DNA of 64,000 nucleotides from assembly GCF_001043175.1 (NCBI RefSeq), contig NZ_CP011494.1, positions 3,286,001 through 3,350,000 on the forward strand. Direction: 5' to 3'. The stretch is from Marinobacter psychrophilus (GTDB lineage Bacteria > Pseudomonadota > Gammaproteobacteria > Pseudomonadales > Oleiphilaceae). A program made the translations under genes and the position numbers. Below the pieces are notes generated by a model that worked only from the letters and a program-made list of their open reading frames with translations, was not told the DNA's origin and did not search any database. Of the stretch, positions 17,606 to 26,982 are shown one piece after another; positions within the stretch are counted from its first letter, which is position 1; each line of letters begins with the position of its first letter.

Positions 17606-19198
17606 ATGGGCAAACTCAACGGCGACATTGAACACTGGGATGTCGAAAACGAAACCTTCTGGGAACAGACTGGCAAGAGCGTTGCTTCGCGCAACCTGTG
17701 GATCTCTATCCCCAGCTTGATAATGGGTTTTGCGGTATGGCTGATGTGGGGCATGATCACCACCCAGATGAAAAATCTGGGTTTCCCCTTTACCATCGAC
17801 CAGCTCTTTACCCTGTCGGCCATTGCTGGTCTGGCCGGCGCGACGCTGCGCATTCCCGCCTCGTTCATGATCAAGATTGCCGGTGGCCGAAACACCGTGT
17901 TTCTGACCACCGCGCTGCTGCTGATTCCGGCGGCCGGCACCGGGCTTGCACTGATGAACCCGGATACGCCGTTCATTGTGTTTCAGGCATTGGCGCTGCT
18001 ATCCGGTATTGGCGGCGGTAACTTCGCCTGCTCGATGAGCAACATCAGTACCTTCTACCCCAAAAGCAAACAGGGCTACGGCCTGGGCATGAACGCCGGG
18101 CTGGGTAACTTTGGTGTAACCACCATGCAGGTGGTGATTCCGCTAGTCATGACTGTGGGCATTTTTGGCGCCTTGGCCGGCGACCCTTTGGCGCTGCAGA
18201 ACCCCAGCGGCACGCTGATTGGCCGCATTGAGGCCGGCACCGATACCTGGATTCAGAACGCCGGCTTTATCTGGCTGGTGTTTCTGGTTCCGCTGGCGTT
18301 TTTGGGCTGGTTCGGCATGAACAACCTGAAGGTGGTTACCCCAAACCCGGGCTCGCCACTGTCTGCCTTTGGCAAAATTCTGGGCCTGTATGGCGTAGGT
18401 TTGGCCACCTCCGTGGCGGGCGTATGGGCGTTGAGCGTAATGAATATGTGGCTGGCACTGCCGCTGACTATTGTGCTTACCGTTGTGCTGCTGCGATTGA
18501 TTCCAGGCGACATCAAACCCAACATCAAAAATCAGTTTGCGATTTTTAGTAACAAGCACACCTGGTCAATGACTGTTCTATACATTCTGACTTTCGGCAC
18601 TTTTATCGGCTTTTCCGCTGCGCTGCCGCTGTCTATCAGCGTGATATTCGGCAATATGATGGATGTGGCTGCAGACGGCACCATTACCCGTATTGTGAAT
18701 CCTGATGCACCAAGTGCCCTTACCTGGGCGTGGATTGGCCCACTGGTAGGCGCGTTAATTCGCCCACTGGGCGGCTGGATTTCCGATAAGGTTGGAGGTT
18801 CGATTGTTACCCAAGTCATCTCGGTGATTATGGTGATTGCATCCGTGGCCACCGGTTACGTGATGATGCTGGCCTACAACTCCACCGATCCCAACAGCCT
18901 GTTCGCAATTTTTATGATTCTGTTCGTGGTGATATTCGCCTCCAGCGGCATCGGCAACGGCTCTACCTTCCGCAGCATCGGCTACATTTTCGACCAGCAG
19001 CAGAAGGGCCCGGTACTGGGTTGGACCAGCGCGATCGCCGCCTACGGTGCCTTCATTGCGCCTAAACTATTGGGCCAGCAGATTCAGGCTGGCACCCCAG
19101 AGTACGCCATGTACGGCTTCGCGGTGTTCTATACTCTTTGCCTGGTGGTGAACTGGTGGTTCTACTTGCGCAAGGGTGCTTATATCAAGAACCCTTAA
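17606..19198 (+). CDS. narK: NNP-family nitrate/nitrite transporter (NarK2 type)
   Basis: A 530-residue, 12-helix major facilitator of the nitrate/nitrite porter family. The start at 17606 (MGKLNGDIEHWDVENETFW) has AAGGAGC in front; upstream in-frame starts lack a ribosome site. Helix 5 carries the first nitrate signature (GIGGGNFACSMSNISTFYPK, about residues 134-153), with an additional conserved glycine-rich region GNGSTFRSIGYIF in helix 11. The long N-terminal extension, with its WDVENE sequence, is typical of NarK2-like nitrate/nitrite antiporters. An FNR/Dnr-type box precedes it. Confidence 0.93.
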   Translation: MGKLNGDIEHWDVENETFWEQTGKSVASRNLWISIPSLIMGFAVWLMWGMITTQMKNLGFPFTIDQLFTLSAIAGLAGATLRIPASFMIKIAGGRNTVFLTTALLLIPAAGTGLALMNPDTPFIVFQALALLSGIGGGNFACSMSNISTFYPKSKQGYGLGMNAGLGNFGVTTMQVVIPLVMTVGIFGALAGDPLALQNPSGTLIGRIEAGTDTWIQNAGFIWLVFLVPLAFLGWFGMNNLKVVTPNPGSPLSAFGKILGLYGVGLATSVAGVWALSVMNMWLALPLTIVLTVVLLRLIPGDIKPNIKNQFAIFSNKHTWSMTVLYILTFGTFIGFSAALPLSISVIFGNMMDVAADGTITRIVNPDAPSALTWAWIGPLVGALIRPLGGWISDKVGGSIVTQVISVIMVIASVATGYVMMLAYNSTDPNSLFAIFMILFVVIFASSGIGNGSTFRSIGYIFDQQQKGPVLGWTSAIAAYGAFIAPKLLGQQIQAGTPEYAMYGFAVFYTLCLVVNWWFYLRKGAYIKNP

Positions 19199-19354
19199 AT
19201 GTGATTTTTAGCAAAAACGGATGCTGCCTCCACGGGTCGAAGCGCTTGTTTAACAATAAGGCGAACTTCCTGGACTGGGGGCAAACCTCTTTACTCTTCA
19301 GAGTTAAAACTCCGTCTTCGGGGGTATCGGCTGTTTTCACCAAGTCACTCACAT

Positions 19355-20335
19355 TCAATTGTCCAGGAACCGGGCTAGCCGCTGACGCACGATTGACTCT
19401 GTTTCTGCCATGATGCGTTGAATCAGCTCATCACAGCTCGGAACATCGTGAATAAGCCCCGCAACCATACCGCAGCTCCATGCCGCCTCATCCATTTTGC
19501 CCTCCTGAAGAACCAAGCGACCTTTAGCTCCTGTCACCAAATGACGGATATCATCAATGGTTTCAGACTCGCCCTTTTCTTTTTCAATCCGCTCAATTTC
19601 CTGCACAGCGGCATTGTTCATGACCCTTTCCGTATTGCGCAGATTACGCATAATCAGGCGGGTTTGAAGCTCATCAGCTTCAACAATCGCTCGCTTGACG
19701 TTATCGTGGATTGGGGCTTCTTTGGTCGCCAAAAAGCGAGTACCCATATTCATGCCTTCCGCCCCCAGAGCCATCGCAGCTACCAGGCTGCGCCCGTCGG
19801 CCATGCCGCCCGAAGCGACAAACGGAATGGTCAGTTCGTCGGCTGCCCGGGGTAACAGGATAAAGTTCGGTATATCGTCCTCTCCAGGATGCCCACCGCA
19901 TTCAAAACCATCGACACTGACAGCATCGCAGCCTATTTTTTCTGCTTTCAGTGAATGCCGCACAGAGGTACATTTGTGAATAACCTTAATCCCGGCAGCC
20001 TTTAGCTGAGGCATATACTGTTCTGGGCTCCGCCCCGCTGTTTCAACGGCGGTTACACCACCTTGAATAATAGCGTCGATATACTCCGAATAAGGAGGAG
20101 CGTTGAATGAGGGTAGAAAAGTCAGGTTTACGCCAAAAGGCATATCCGTCATCTGATGGCAGCGCGCAATCTCTCGCGCTAAATCTTCCGGCGTAGGCTG
20201 CGTCAATCCCGTAATGATACCCAGGCCACCAGCATTCGAGACAGCCGAGGCCAGCTCGGCATAGCCTACATGGTGCATACCACCCTGGATGATGGGGTAG
20301 CGAATACCAAACAATTCAGTGATTCGGGTCTTCAT
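19355..20335 (-). CDS. Nitronate monooxygenase-family FMN oxidoreductase
   Basis: A 326-residue TIM-barrel FMN enzyme of the nitronate monooxygenase / 2-nitropropane dioxygenase family. The N-terminus GIRYPIIQGGMHHVG, the SVDGFECGGHPGEDD motif near residue 145 and ASGGMADGRSL near residue 175 are typical. Known members oxidise alkyl nitronates such as propionate-3-nitronate, but many act on other substrates and some resemble trans-2-enoyl reductases. It follows the acyl-CoA dehydrogenase gene on the same strand with a 133-base gap, so it may belong to that catabolic operon. Physiological role unclear. Confidence 0.85.
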   Translation of the reverse strand: MKTRITELFGIRYPIIQGGMHHVGYAELASAVSNAGGLGIITGLTQPTPEDLAREIARCHQMTDMPFGVNLTFLPSFNAPPYSEYIDAIIQGGVTAVETAGRSPEQYMPQLKAAGIKVIHKCTSVRHSLKAEKIGCDAVSVDGFECGGHPGEDDIPNFILLPRAADELTIPFVASGGMADGRSLVAAMALGAEGMNMGTRFLATKEAPIHDNVKRAIVEADELQTRLIMRNLRNTERVMNNAAVQEIERIEKEKGESETIDDIRHLVTGAKGRLVLQEGKMDEAAWSCGMVAGLIHDVPSCDELIQRIMAETESIVRQRLARFLDN

Positions 20336-20467
20336 AGCGAGTTTCCTCTTTTGTCGTTAGAGTGGATGTAAACTCCGGCCCGATGTTCTCTCTAGCGGCC
20401 ATTTTTTCGACCTATCTCGACCGGCAAAACACAGTTTCTGCTTTTTCCCATTATCCCGCTCAGGTGT

Positions 20468-22270
20468 CTAGAACTGATCTTCAAGAATCTCCAGCGCAGT
20501 GGTATCAACAGCTTTCAGCAGTTCTGCGGTGCTCAGTACACCGGATAGTTCGTAGCGGGCGAAGTACTCGCAGGTTTTGATTTTACCTTCGTAAAACGCA
20601 GCGGTTTGCTCACCTTGGCCAGCCAACCCTGCAATGGCTGCGAGCCCTTGTCGAAGCCAGAGCCAGCCAACCACAACTTGGCCAAAGGCATCGAGATACA
20701 GCGTGGCATTCGCCAGAGCCTTCTCTTTGTCACCCTTGATTTTCTCGCCGTTAATCGCCTCTGTAGCGTCCGTTATTGCTTTCATCGCCTGTTCAAGACG
20801 CTCAGCAGATTCTGCAAGCCGTGATTCCTGGCAGGCTGCCGCAATGGTTGCGTCGAGGCGCAGCATCAGTTCCTTATAAAACCGGCCGCCAGCCATGGAA
20901 ACCTTTCTGCCCAACAGATCAATGCCCTGAATACCGTGAGTCCCTTCGTGGATTTGGTTCAGGCGGTTATCCCGGTAAAATTGTTCCACAGGGTATTCCC
21001 GGGTGTAGCCAAAACCACCGTGTACCTGAATCGCCAGGCTGTTGGCCTCCAGGCAATAGCGTGAAGGCCAGGACTTGATCACCGGAGTCAGTAAGTCGAG
21101 CAGACCTGCAGCCAAGTTACGCTGATCATCAGTGGCGGCTAATTTTTTCTCATCCACCAGCATCGCACCCTGCAGGCATAAGGCCAACCCGCCTTCCACG
21201 TAAGCTTTCTGGGCCAGCAGCATGCGGCGAATATCCGGGTGACGAATCAATGGCACCTGCTGAGCGCTCGGGTCTTTTTCACCAAGGGGCCTACCCTGAC
21301 GACGCTCCCGAGCGTATTCCAACGCGTGCAGATAACCGGTGTAGCCGAGCATAACAGAGCCTAAGCCAACACCAATGCGGGCCTCATTCATCATATGGAA
21401 CATAGCCGCCAGGCCTTTGTTAGCCTCGCCCACCAGGTAGCCGACTGCACCGTCCTTTTCACCAAAGTTGAGCATGGTGGAGGTGGTGCCCCGGTACCCC
21501 ATCTTGTGAATCAGACCCGCCAGCGCAACATCATTCCGCTCACCGAGGCTGCCGTCTTCATTAACCAGAATCTTCGGCACCAAAAACAGGGAAATGCCCT
21601 TAACACCCAAGGGCGCGCCCGGCAAACGAGCGAGCACCATGTGAATGATGTTCTCGCTTAATTCGTGGTCACCACCGGAGATGTAGATCTTGTTGCCGAA
21701 CAGGCGGTAGGTTCCGTCCAGCTGAGGCTCCGCACGGGTGCACAGGTCTCCGAGAGAAGAGCCCGCTTGAGGTTCTGTCAGGCACATAGTGCCAAAGAAC
21801 CGACCGGCCATCATCGGCTCAGCGAAACGGGCCTGCTGTTCCGGCGAGCCCTGCACCATAATCAGATTAGCCGCAGCAATTGTCAGGCCGGCATAGCCTT
21901 GAGTACCAACATTAGCGCCTTTCAGCATACCCACACACATCTGAGCCACGGCCGCCGGCAGCTGCATGCCACCACGGTGATAATCCTGGCCAGCCGCCAT
22001 CAACCCGGTGTCTTTTAACACGCCCAACGCTTTTTTCACTTCCGGGCGCATCTTCACCCGGCCGTTTTCAAAGCGCGGTTCTTCCTCGTCAACCAGCCGC
22101 GCATGGGGAGCAAACTCCTCTGCGGCAACTTTTAATGCCAGCTCAAGCGCGGCCTGAAGGGTTTCACGGCTGTGATCAGAATAGCGAGTAAAAACGAGAA
22201 ACTGCTCTACGTTATGAAGTTCGTAGAGCTGAAACGCCAAGTCCTGTGGGTTGATGATCTTTTGCTGCAC
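20468..22270 (-). CDS. Acyl-CoA dehydrogenase, long (about 600-residue) type
   Basis: A 600-residue FAD enzyme with the acyl-CoA dehydrogenase domains plus an extra C-terminal helical domain, as in the DmdC-like and some FadE-like groups. FAD/substrate signature CLTEPQAGSSLGDLCTRAE is near residue 163. The catalytic glutamate is in QIHEGTHGIQ near residue 435. Its start MQQKIINPQDLAFQLYELHNVE fits the family. It is third in the operon after the fadJ-like gene and a thiolase, so it probably provides the first step of the same beta-oxidation route. Chain length is not predictable. Confidence 0.9.
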   Translation of the reverse strand: MQQKIINPQDLAFQLYELHNVEQFLVFTRYSDHSRETLQAALELALKVAAEEFAPHARLVDEEEPRFENGRVKMRPEVKKALGVLKDTGLMAAGQDYHRGGMQLPAAVAQMCVGMLKGANVGTQGYAGLTIAAANLIMVQGSPEQQARFAEPMMAGRFFGTMCLTEPQAGSSLGDLCTRAEPQLDGTYRLFGNKIYISGGDHELSENIIHMVLARLPGAPLGVKGISLFLVPKILVNEDGSLGERNDVALAGLIHKMGYRGTTSTMLNFGEKDGAVGYLVGEANKGLAAMFHMMNEARIGVGLGSVMLGYTGYLHALEYARERRQGRPLGEKDPSAQQVPLIRHPDIRRMLLAQKAYVEGGLALCLQGAMLVDEKKLAATDDQRNLAAGLLDLLTPVIKSWPSRYCLEANSLAIQVHGGFGYTREYPVEQFYRDNRLNQIHEGTHGIQGIDLLGRKVSMAGGRFYKELMLRLDATIAAACQESRLAESAERLEQAMKAITDATEAINGEKIKGDKEKALANATLYLDAFGQVVVGWLWLRQGLAAIAGLAGQGEQTAAFYEGKIKTCEYFARYELSGVLSTAELLKAVDTTALEILEDQF

Positions 22271-22330
22271 GTTTTGACACCCTCGTAATGCTTATTGTTT
22301 TGACGGTTGGTTAGCGGGCGCTGTTTGCCG

Positions 22331-23515
22331 TCAAACCACTTCAAACAAACCTGCAGCACCCTGGCCACCACCAATGCACATGGTCACCACAACGTATTTG
22401 GCGCCGCGACGTTTGCCTTCAATCAAGGCGTGACCGGCAAGGCGAGAACCAGTGACACCGTAAGGGTGACCGATAGAAATAGAGCCACCGTTAACATTCA
22501 GTTTTTCCATCGGAATGCCTAAACGATCACGGCAGTACACCACCTGAGACGCGAATGCTTCGTTCAGCTCCCAAAGGTCGATGTCATCCATGGTCAGGCC
22601 GTTACGCTCCAGCAGACGCGGAATGGCAAACACCGGGCCAATACCCATCTCGTCCGGCTCACACCCTGCGACTGCAAAACCACGGAAAATCCCCATAGGC
22701 TCGATATTGTTTTTCTCGGCATAGGTGCTGTTCATTACCGTGCACACAGACGCACCGTCAGACAACTGGCTGGCATTACCTGCCGTGATAAAATTGCCCT
22801 CACCACGCACCGCCTTCAAGCCCTGCAGCGCGTCAAGCGTCGTACTCGGGCGGTTGCACTCGTCGCGCGTGAGAGTGACGTCTTTATTACTCACTTCGCC
22901 AGTTTCCTTATCTTTCACCAGCATCGTGGCTTCAAACGGCACAATCTCATCGTCAAACCTGCCGGCTTCCTGCGCCGCAGCCGTACGCTGCTGGGAGATC
23001 AGGGCGTATTCGTCCTGAGATTCACGGCTGACGTTATAGCGCTGAGCGACAATGTCCGCTGTTTCAATCATCGCCATGTACAGCTCGGGCTTATGCTTCA
23101 TCAGCCATTCGTTGGTCGCATGAAAGCTGTTGAACTTGTCGTTCTGAACCAAAGAAATAGACTCCACACCACCAGCCACCATTGCCGGCACCTTCTCCGA
23201 AACCACACGTTGCGCCGCAATAGCGATAGCCTGAAGGCCAGAGCTGCAGAAACGGTTGATCGACAACCCTGCAGTTGTCACCGGTAAGCCACCACGAATA
23301 GCCGCCAGGCGAGCCATATTTCTGCCCTGTGCGCCTTCTTGAAAACTTGCGCCGAGAATCACATCCTCAACGATAGCGGGGTCAATACCTGCACGCGCAA
23401 CGGCGTGTTTGATCACATGCCCGGCAAGATCCACACTGTGAGTGTTGTTCAAAGCGCCCCGATAAGACTTCCCAAGACCGGTCCGTGCGGTAGATACAAT
23501 AACGGCGTCTGACAT
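22331..23515 (-). CDS. Acetyl-CoA C-acyltransferase (thiolase)
   Basis: A 394-residue thiolase catalysing cleavage of 3-ketoacyl-CoA. The nucleophile cysteine is in [16 protein letters not shown] at about residue 87. The second active-site set includes [16 protein letters not shown] and [10 protein letters not shown] at the C-terminus. It lies between the fadJ-like gene (123-base gap) and an acyl-CoA dehydrogenase (60-base gap) on one strand, completing a beta-oxidation module. A short hairpin spans its stop codon (TTTTGACGG to CCGTCAAA, 22298-22335). Confidence 0.93.
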   Translation of the reverse strand: MSDAVIVSTARTGLGKSYRGALNNTHSVDLAGHVIKHAVARAGIDPAIVEDVILGASFQEGAQGRNMARLAAIRGGLPVTTAGLSINRFCSSGLQAIAIAAQRVVSEKVPAMVAGGVESISLVQNDKFNSFHATNEWLMKHKPELYMAMIETADIVAQRYNVSRESQDEYALISQQRTAAAQEAGRFDDEIVPFEATMLVKDKETGEVSNKDVTLTRDECNRPSTTLDALQGLKAVRGEGNFITAGNASQLSDGASVCTVMNSTYAEKNNIEPMGIFRGFAVAGCEPDEMGIGPVFAIPRLLERNGLTMDDIDLWELNEAFASQVVYCRDRLGIPMEKLNVNGGSISIGHPYGVTGSRLAGHALIEGKRRGAKYVVVTMCIGGGQGAAGLFEVV

Positions 23516-23638
23516 AAAAATTGCCTCGAAATAAAGATGGAGTACTTACCTCTCACCGCAATAGGGCAAGAAGAAAATTCGGTCGCTATCGGGCCAGCCC
23601 CCTATACATCAGACAAAAGAGGCCAGCCAATAACGGCC

Positions 23639-25732
23639 TTATAAGTCGCCGAACTTCTTCCCATCAGCAACCAACTGTTTCAGCAAATCAGCGGGTTTCC
23701 ACTGCTCTCCACCCACATCAGCGTGATACTTCTCTACAGCGGCCAGAATCACGTCCAGACCCACCTGATCCGCCCAGAACATAGGGCCACCACGATAAGC
23801 CGGGAAGCCGTAGCCATAAATCCAGACCACGTCGATATCCAGAGCCCGGTCAGCGATGCCCTCTTCCAGAATCTTGGCTGCCTCATTAACCATCACATAC
23901 ATGCAGCGTTCAAGAATTTCCTGGTCCGTAATCTCACGGGAGCTGATGTCCTGCTCCTTGCGGAAACCCTCAATGATCCGCTCCACCTCAGCATCCGGAA
24001 CAGGATTGCGGCTGCCCTCCTCGTACTTGTAAACACCCGCCATGGTTTTCTGACCAAGGCGATTCTGCTCGGCAAGCTTATCCATCCAGCTCGGCGCTAC
24101 CTGTTCACCAGCGTTGCGACGTTCTTCGCGGATCCGATAACCCACATCGATACCCGCCAGATCAGACATCGCAAACTGCCCCATGGGATAGCCCAGATCC
24201 GTCAGCACCTTGTCTACCTGTTGCGGTGTGGCGCCTTCATTGACCAGCGTCATGGCTTCAGCACCACGCCGGTGCAGCATGCGGTTGCCAACAAAGCCGT
24301 GGCAATTGCCAACCAGCACACCGACCTTCTTTATCTTCTTGGCGACCGCCATCACCGTGGCTTTCACCTCATCAGAGGTTTTACTGCCGCGAACGTTCTC
24401 CAGCAGTTTCATCACGTTAGCCGGACTGAAGAAATGCATACCCACAACGTCTTCCGGGCGACGAGTGGCCGAGCCAATTTCGTCGATATCCAGAGTAGAG
24501 GTGTTAGACGCCAGAATAGTGCCCGGCTTACAAATAGCGTCTAGCTTTGCGAAGATCTCTTTTTTGACCGCCATGTTTTCAAACACGGCCTCAATCACCA
24601 GATCCACGCTTTTGAAATCGTCGTAACTCAGGCTACCGGTGATCAGCGCTATCCGGTCTTCAACTTGCTGCTGGGTAAGGCGTCCCTTTTTCGCTGAGTT
24701 TTCGTAGTTCTTGCGGATAATGCCCAGCCCTTTATCCAGAGCTTCCTGCTTCATTTCCACAATAATGACGGGAATACCAACGTTGGCAAAGTTCATGGCA
24801 ATACCACCGCCCATGGTACCCGCGCCAATAATACCGACACTGTTTACATCGCGTACCGGCGTATCTTTTGACAGCCCTTTAACTTTAGAGACTTCGCGCT
24901 CGGCGAAGAACGAATGAATCTGGCCAGCACGCTGGGGTGAGTCCATGCATTCCGTAAACAGCTCGCGCTCACGCTTCATACCCTCAGCAAACGGCAGGTT
25001 AAACGCCGCTTCAATCGCGTCTACACACTTGAATGGCGAAAACTGACCGCGAGCCTTCTTTTGCAGTACGGCGCGGAACTGATCAAATACATCGCTGCCC
25101 TTATCGGACGCGATCTTATCCTTTAGATCACGGACCCGACGCACAGGTTTGCCCTCATCCGCAATCTGCTGCGCATAAGCAAGGCCTGCGGCTTTAACAT
25201 CCTCACCGTCATCAACGACATCCAAAATGCCCAGTGCCAGGGCGTCTTTAGCTCCGACAAACTCACCAGACGTAATTATTTCAAGCGCTTTCTGTGCACC
25301 GGTCAGGCGTGGTAGACGCTGAGTGCCGCCGGCTCCCGGCAACAAGCCGAGCTTGACCTCCGGTAGACCAATTTTTGCACTATTCAGTGCAACCCGATAA
25401 TGGCAACCAAGAGCCATTTCTAGCCCGCCACCGAGCGCGGTGCCGTGAATAGCCGCAACCAGAGGCTTTTCACTGTTTTCATAGGTCTCGACGAGCTCGG
25501 CAAGGCCCGGCTTCTGCATAGGTTTGCCAAACTCACGGATATCCGCACCCGCGATAAAGGTTCGGCCTTCACACACCAGCAAAAGCACCTTGGCTTCGGA
25601 GTCTTCCTGGCCTTGCTCCAACGCGGCGATCAAGCCTGAGCGCACTGCATGGCTGAGGGCATTAACTGGCGGATAGTTCACTGTAATAACGCCAACATTG
25701 CCTTCACGACTGTAAGTTACGACCTCAGACAT
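23639..25732 (-). CDS. fadJ: Fused enoyl-CoA hydratase / 3-hydroxyacyl-CoA dehydrogenase
   Basis: A 697-residue bifunctional beta-oxidation enzyme. The N-terminal crotonase half has GTALGGGLEMALGCHYR and PEVKLGLLPGAGGTQRL. The C-terminal half has the NAD site GIIGAGTMGGGIAMNFANVG (near residue 298) and the catalytic GMHFFSPANVM histidine. Length and order match FadB/FadJ-like proteins of the aerobic beta-oxidation type. It is first in the operon, with an operator-like site (25761-25778) in its promoter that also occurs at the 28.5-kb thiolase. The symbol is a best guess; paralogs are common. Confidence 0.9.
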   Translation of the reverse strand: MSEVVTYSREGNVGVITVNYPPVNALSHAVRSGLIAALEQGQEDSEAKVLLLVCEGRTFIAGADIREFGKPMQKPGLAELVETYENSEKPLVAAIHGTALGGGLEMALGCHYRVALNSAKIGLPEVKLGLLPGAGGTQRLPRLTGAQKALEIITSGEFVGAKDALALGILDVVDDGEDVKAAGLAYAQQIADEGKPVRRVRDLKDKIASDKGSDVFDQFRAVLQKKARGQFSPFKCVDAIEAAFNLPFAEGMKRERELFTECMDSPQRAGQIHSFFAEREVSKVKGLSKDTPVRDVNSVGIIGAGTMGGGIAMNFANVGIPVIIVEMKQEALDKGLGIIRKNYENSAKKGRLTQQQVEDRIALITGSLSYDDFKSVDLVIEAVFENMAVKKEIFAKLDAICKPGTILASNTSTLDIDEIGSATRRPEDVVGMHFFSPANVMKLLENVRGSKTSDEVKATVMAVAKKIKKVGVLVGNCHGFVGNRMLHRRGAEAMTLVNEGATPQQVDKVLTDLGYPMGQFAMSDLAGIDVGYRIREERRNAGEQVAPSWMDKLAEQNRLGQKTMAGVYKYEEGSRNPVPDAEVERIIEGFRKEQDISSREITDQEILERCMYVMVNEAAKILEEGIADRALDIDVVWIYGYGFPAYRGGPMFWADQVGLDVILAAVEKYHADVGGEQWKPADLLKQLVADGKKFGDL

Positions 25733-25760
25733 ACACCCTCCATCAATTTATATGGAATTT

Positions 25761-25778
25761 AGTTTTAACAAGCGAAAC
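25761..25778 (-). promoter_or_regulatory. Operator-like site in the fadJ promoter (copy A)
   Basis: On the minus strand it reads GTTTCGCTTGTTAAAACT, 29 bases upstream of the fadJ-like start. The same 18 bases occur with two changes at 28444-28461 in front of another thiolase operon. An IclR regulator gene lies next door, so an IclR site is the first guess. Confidence 0.55.
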
Positions 25779-25835
25779 ACAACTCCGATTTAATACGCAT
25801 TTTCTCCGGGTTTCAACCACCATTTAAAATTGGAC

Positions 25836-25866
25836 AAAAAAAACCGCAGAACAAATCCTGCGGTTT
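25836..25866 (-). terminator. Rho-independent terminator after the IclR gene
   Basis: AAACCGCAG (25841-25849) and CTGCGGTTT (25858-25866) form a 9-bp stem with an 8-base loop. Read on the minus strand, the stem is followed by a run of T residues (complement of A-rich 25836-25843). It ends the iclR-like transcript 48 bases after its stop, separating it from the fadJ operon. Confidence 0.9.
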
Positions 25867-25913
25867 CAATGAAATGCCAATGAAGCTGGCTATTGCAGCT
25901 CCTCGGAACGAGC

Positions 25914-26741
25914 CTAAACGCCCAGAGACTCAATATCGCTTGCCAGCATTGCCAGTTGGTGAGCAATGGATTCTCGAAGTCTTTCGGCGGGCACCAAATA
26001 AGAAGGCGCTGCACAGGTCAATGCCATGATCGTGCCATCCTGCAAGTGAACAGGCACACCAGCAGAGTTAATATTGCGATCCCATTCGCCGATGGAAAGG
26101 CAAAAGCCATACTTTTTATAATCCTCCATGGCACGGTCTAACCCTTCCTTTTTCTGGGGCCAGGAATCGTCGCCGTACTTTACTTCCATGGCATCTTCAA
26201 CAACCTTGCGCCCTTTATCCGATATGGCGCAATAGTAAGCGCGACCAGCAGACGTTGTTGCCATCGGTAGCTTGAGGCCAATATCCATACGCAGTAAAGA
26301 CGCTTCAGGAGGCAACCGGTTTTCGACATAAATCATGTGCAAACGATCACGGCAAGTAAGTCCGACCGACATATTAGTCTGACGCGCAAACTCGTCCAGA
26401 TAAGGTCTGGCTAACTGACGGACCTTTAAATTGGATACATAAGCATAACCCAGCGCCAGAACACCGGAACTGAGCTGATATTTTTCCAGCTGAGTATTGT
26501 AGCTAAGGTATCCCAGTTGGGTCAGAGTGTAAGTCATGCGAGATATCGTTGGCTTAGGCAGGCCTGTAAGACGTGCAATATCCTGATTGCCAAGAATCAC
26601 AGAGCCTTGGCTAAAAGCACGCAACACGTCCAGACCCCGAGACAACGCCTCGACGAACTTACGATCTTTCTCCGGCTTCACCGGTCCGTCGCCACCGGAG
26701 GCAGCTAAGAGCTCCGGTAACGCAGCTTTTTCTTTTGACAT
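25914..26741 (-). CDS. IclR-family transcriptional regulator
   Basis: A 275-residue regulator with an N-terminal winged HTH (NQDIARLTGLPKPTISRMTYTL, about residues 50-72) and a C-terminal IclR effector domain. The start at 26741 is chosen because GGAGGACG precedes it; an upstream in-frame start 50 codons earlier has no ribosome site. The HTH and the conserved effector region (VGLTCRDRLHMIYVENR) are typical. It sits between the fadJ operon and the membrane gene/thiolase promoter and may control both. Effector is unknown; an acyl-CoA or a free acid is plausible. Confidence 0.9.
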   Translation of the reverse strand: MSKEKAALPELLAASGGDGPVKPEKDRKFVEALSRGLDVLRAFSQGSVILGNQDIARLTGLPKPTISRMTYTLTQLGYLSYNTQLEKYQLSSGVLALGYAYVSNLKVRQLARPYLDEFARQTNMSVGLTCRDRLHMIYVENRLPPEASLLRMDIGLKLPMATTSAGRAYYCAISDKGRKVVEDAMEVKYGDDSWPQKKEGLDRAMEDYKKYGFCLSIGEWDRNINSAGVPVHLQDGTIMALTCAAPSYLVPAERLRESIAHQLAMLASDIESLGV

Positions 26742-26777
26742 AATTTCGCGTCCTCCAACAGCGTCGCTCGCTGCAGT

Positions 26778-26795
26778 GTTTCGAGCTTTAAATTC
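26778..26795 (+). promoter_or_regulatory. Weak relative of the shared operator upstream of the IclR gene
   Basis: GTTTCGAGCTTTAAATTC shares GTTTCG and the following AT-rich half with the sites at 25761 and 28444, but only about half of all positions agree. It is 37 bases upstream of the regulator's start, so it could serve in autoregulation. Weak evidence. Confidence 0.25.
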
Positions 26796-26982
26796 TATAT
26801 ACAACGTGTACGATATTTTAAACGTTGATGAATACGAGTACCACATACTCAGATCAAAACTTGCATCAAAAATGAAACACTTGCCTGTCACGCAGTATTA
26901 TAAACTCGGGGAATGGCCAGCTATGAAGAATAATGGGTATAGCGTTCTACCTGACAGAATAAGCAACGATCGAAAGCTTCGC

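Noticed and set aside
23723..24544. 273-codon plus-strand frame opposite fadJ
   Set aside because: Antisense shadow with a composition like other reverse frames; fadJ is fully supported.
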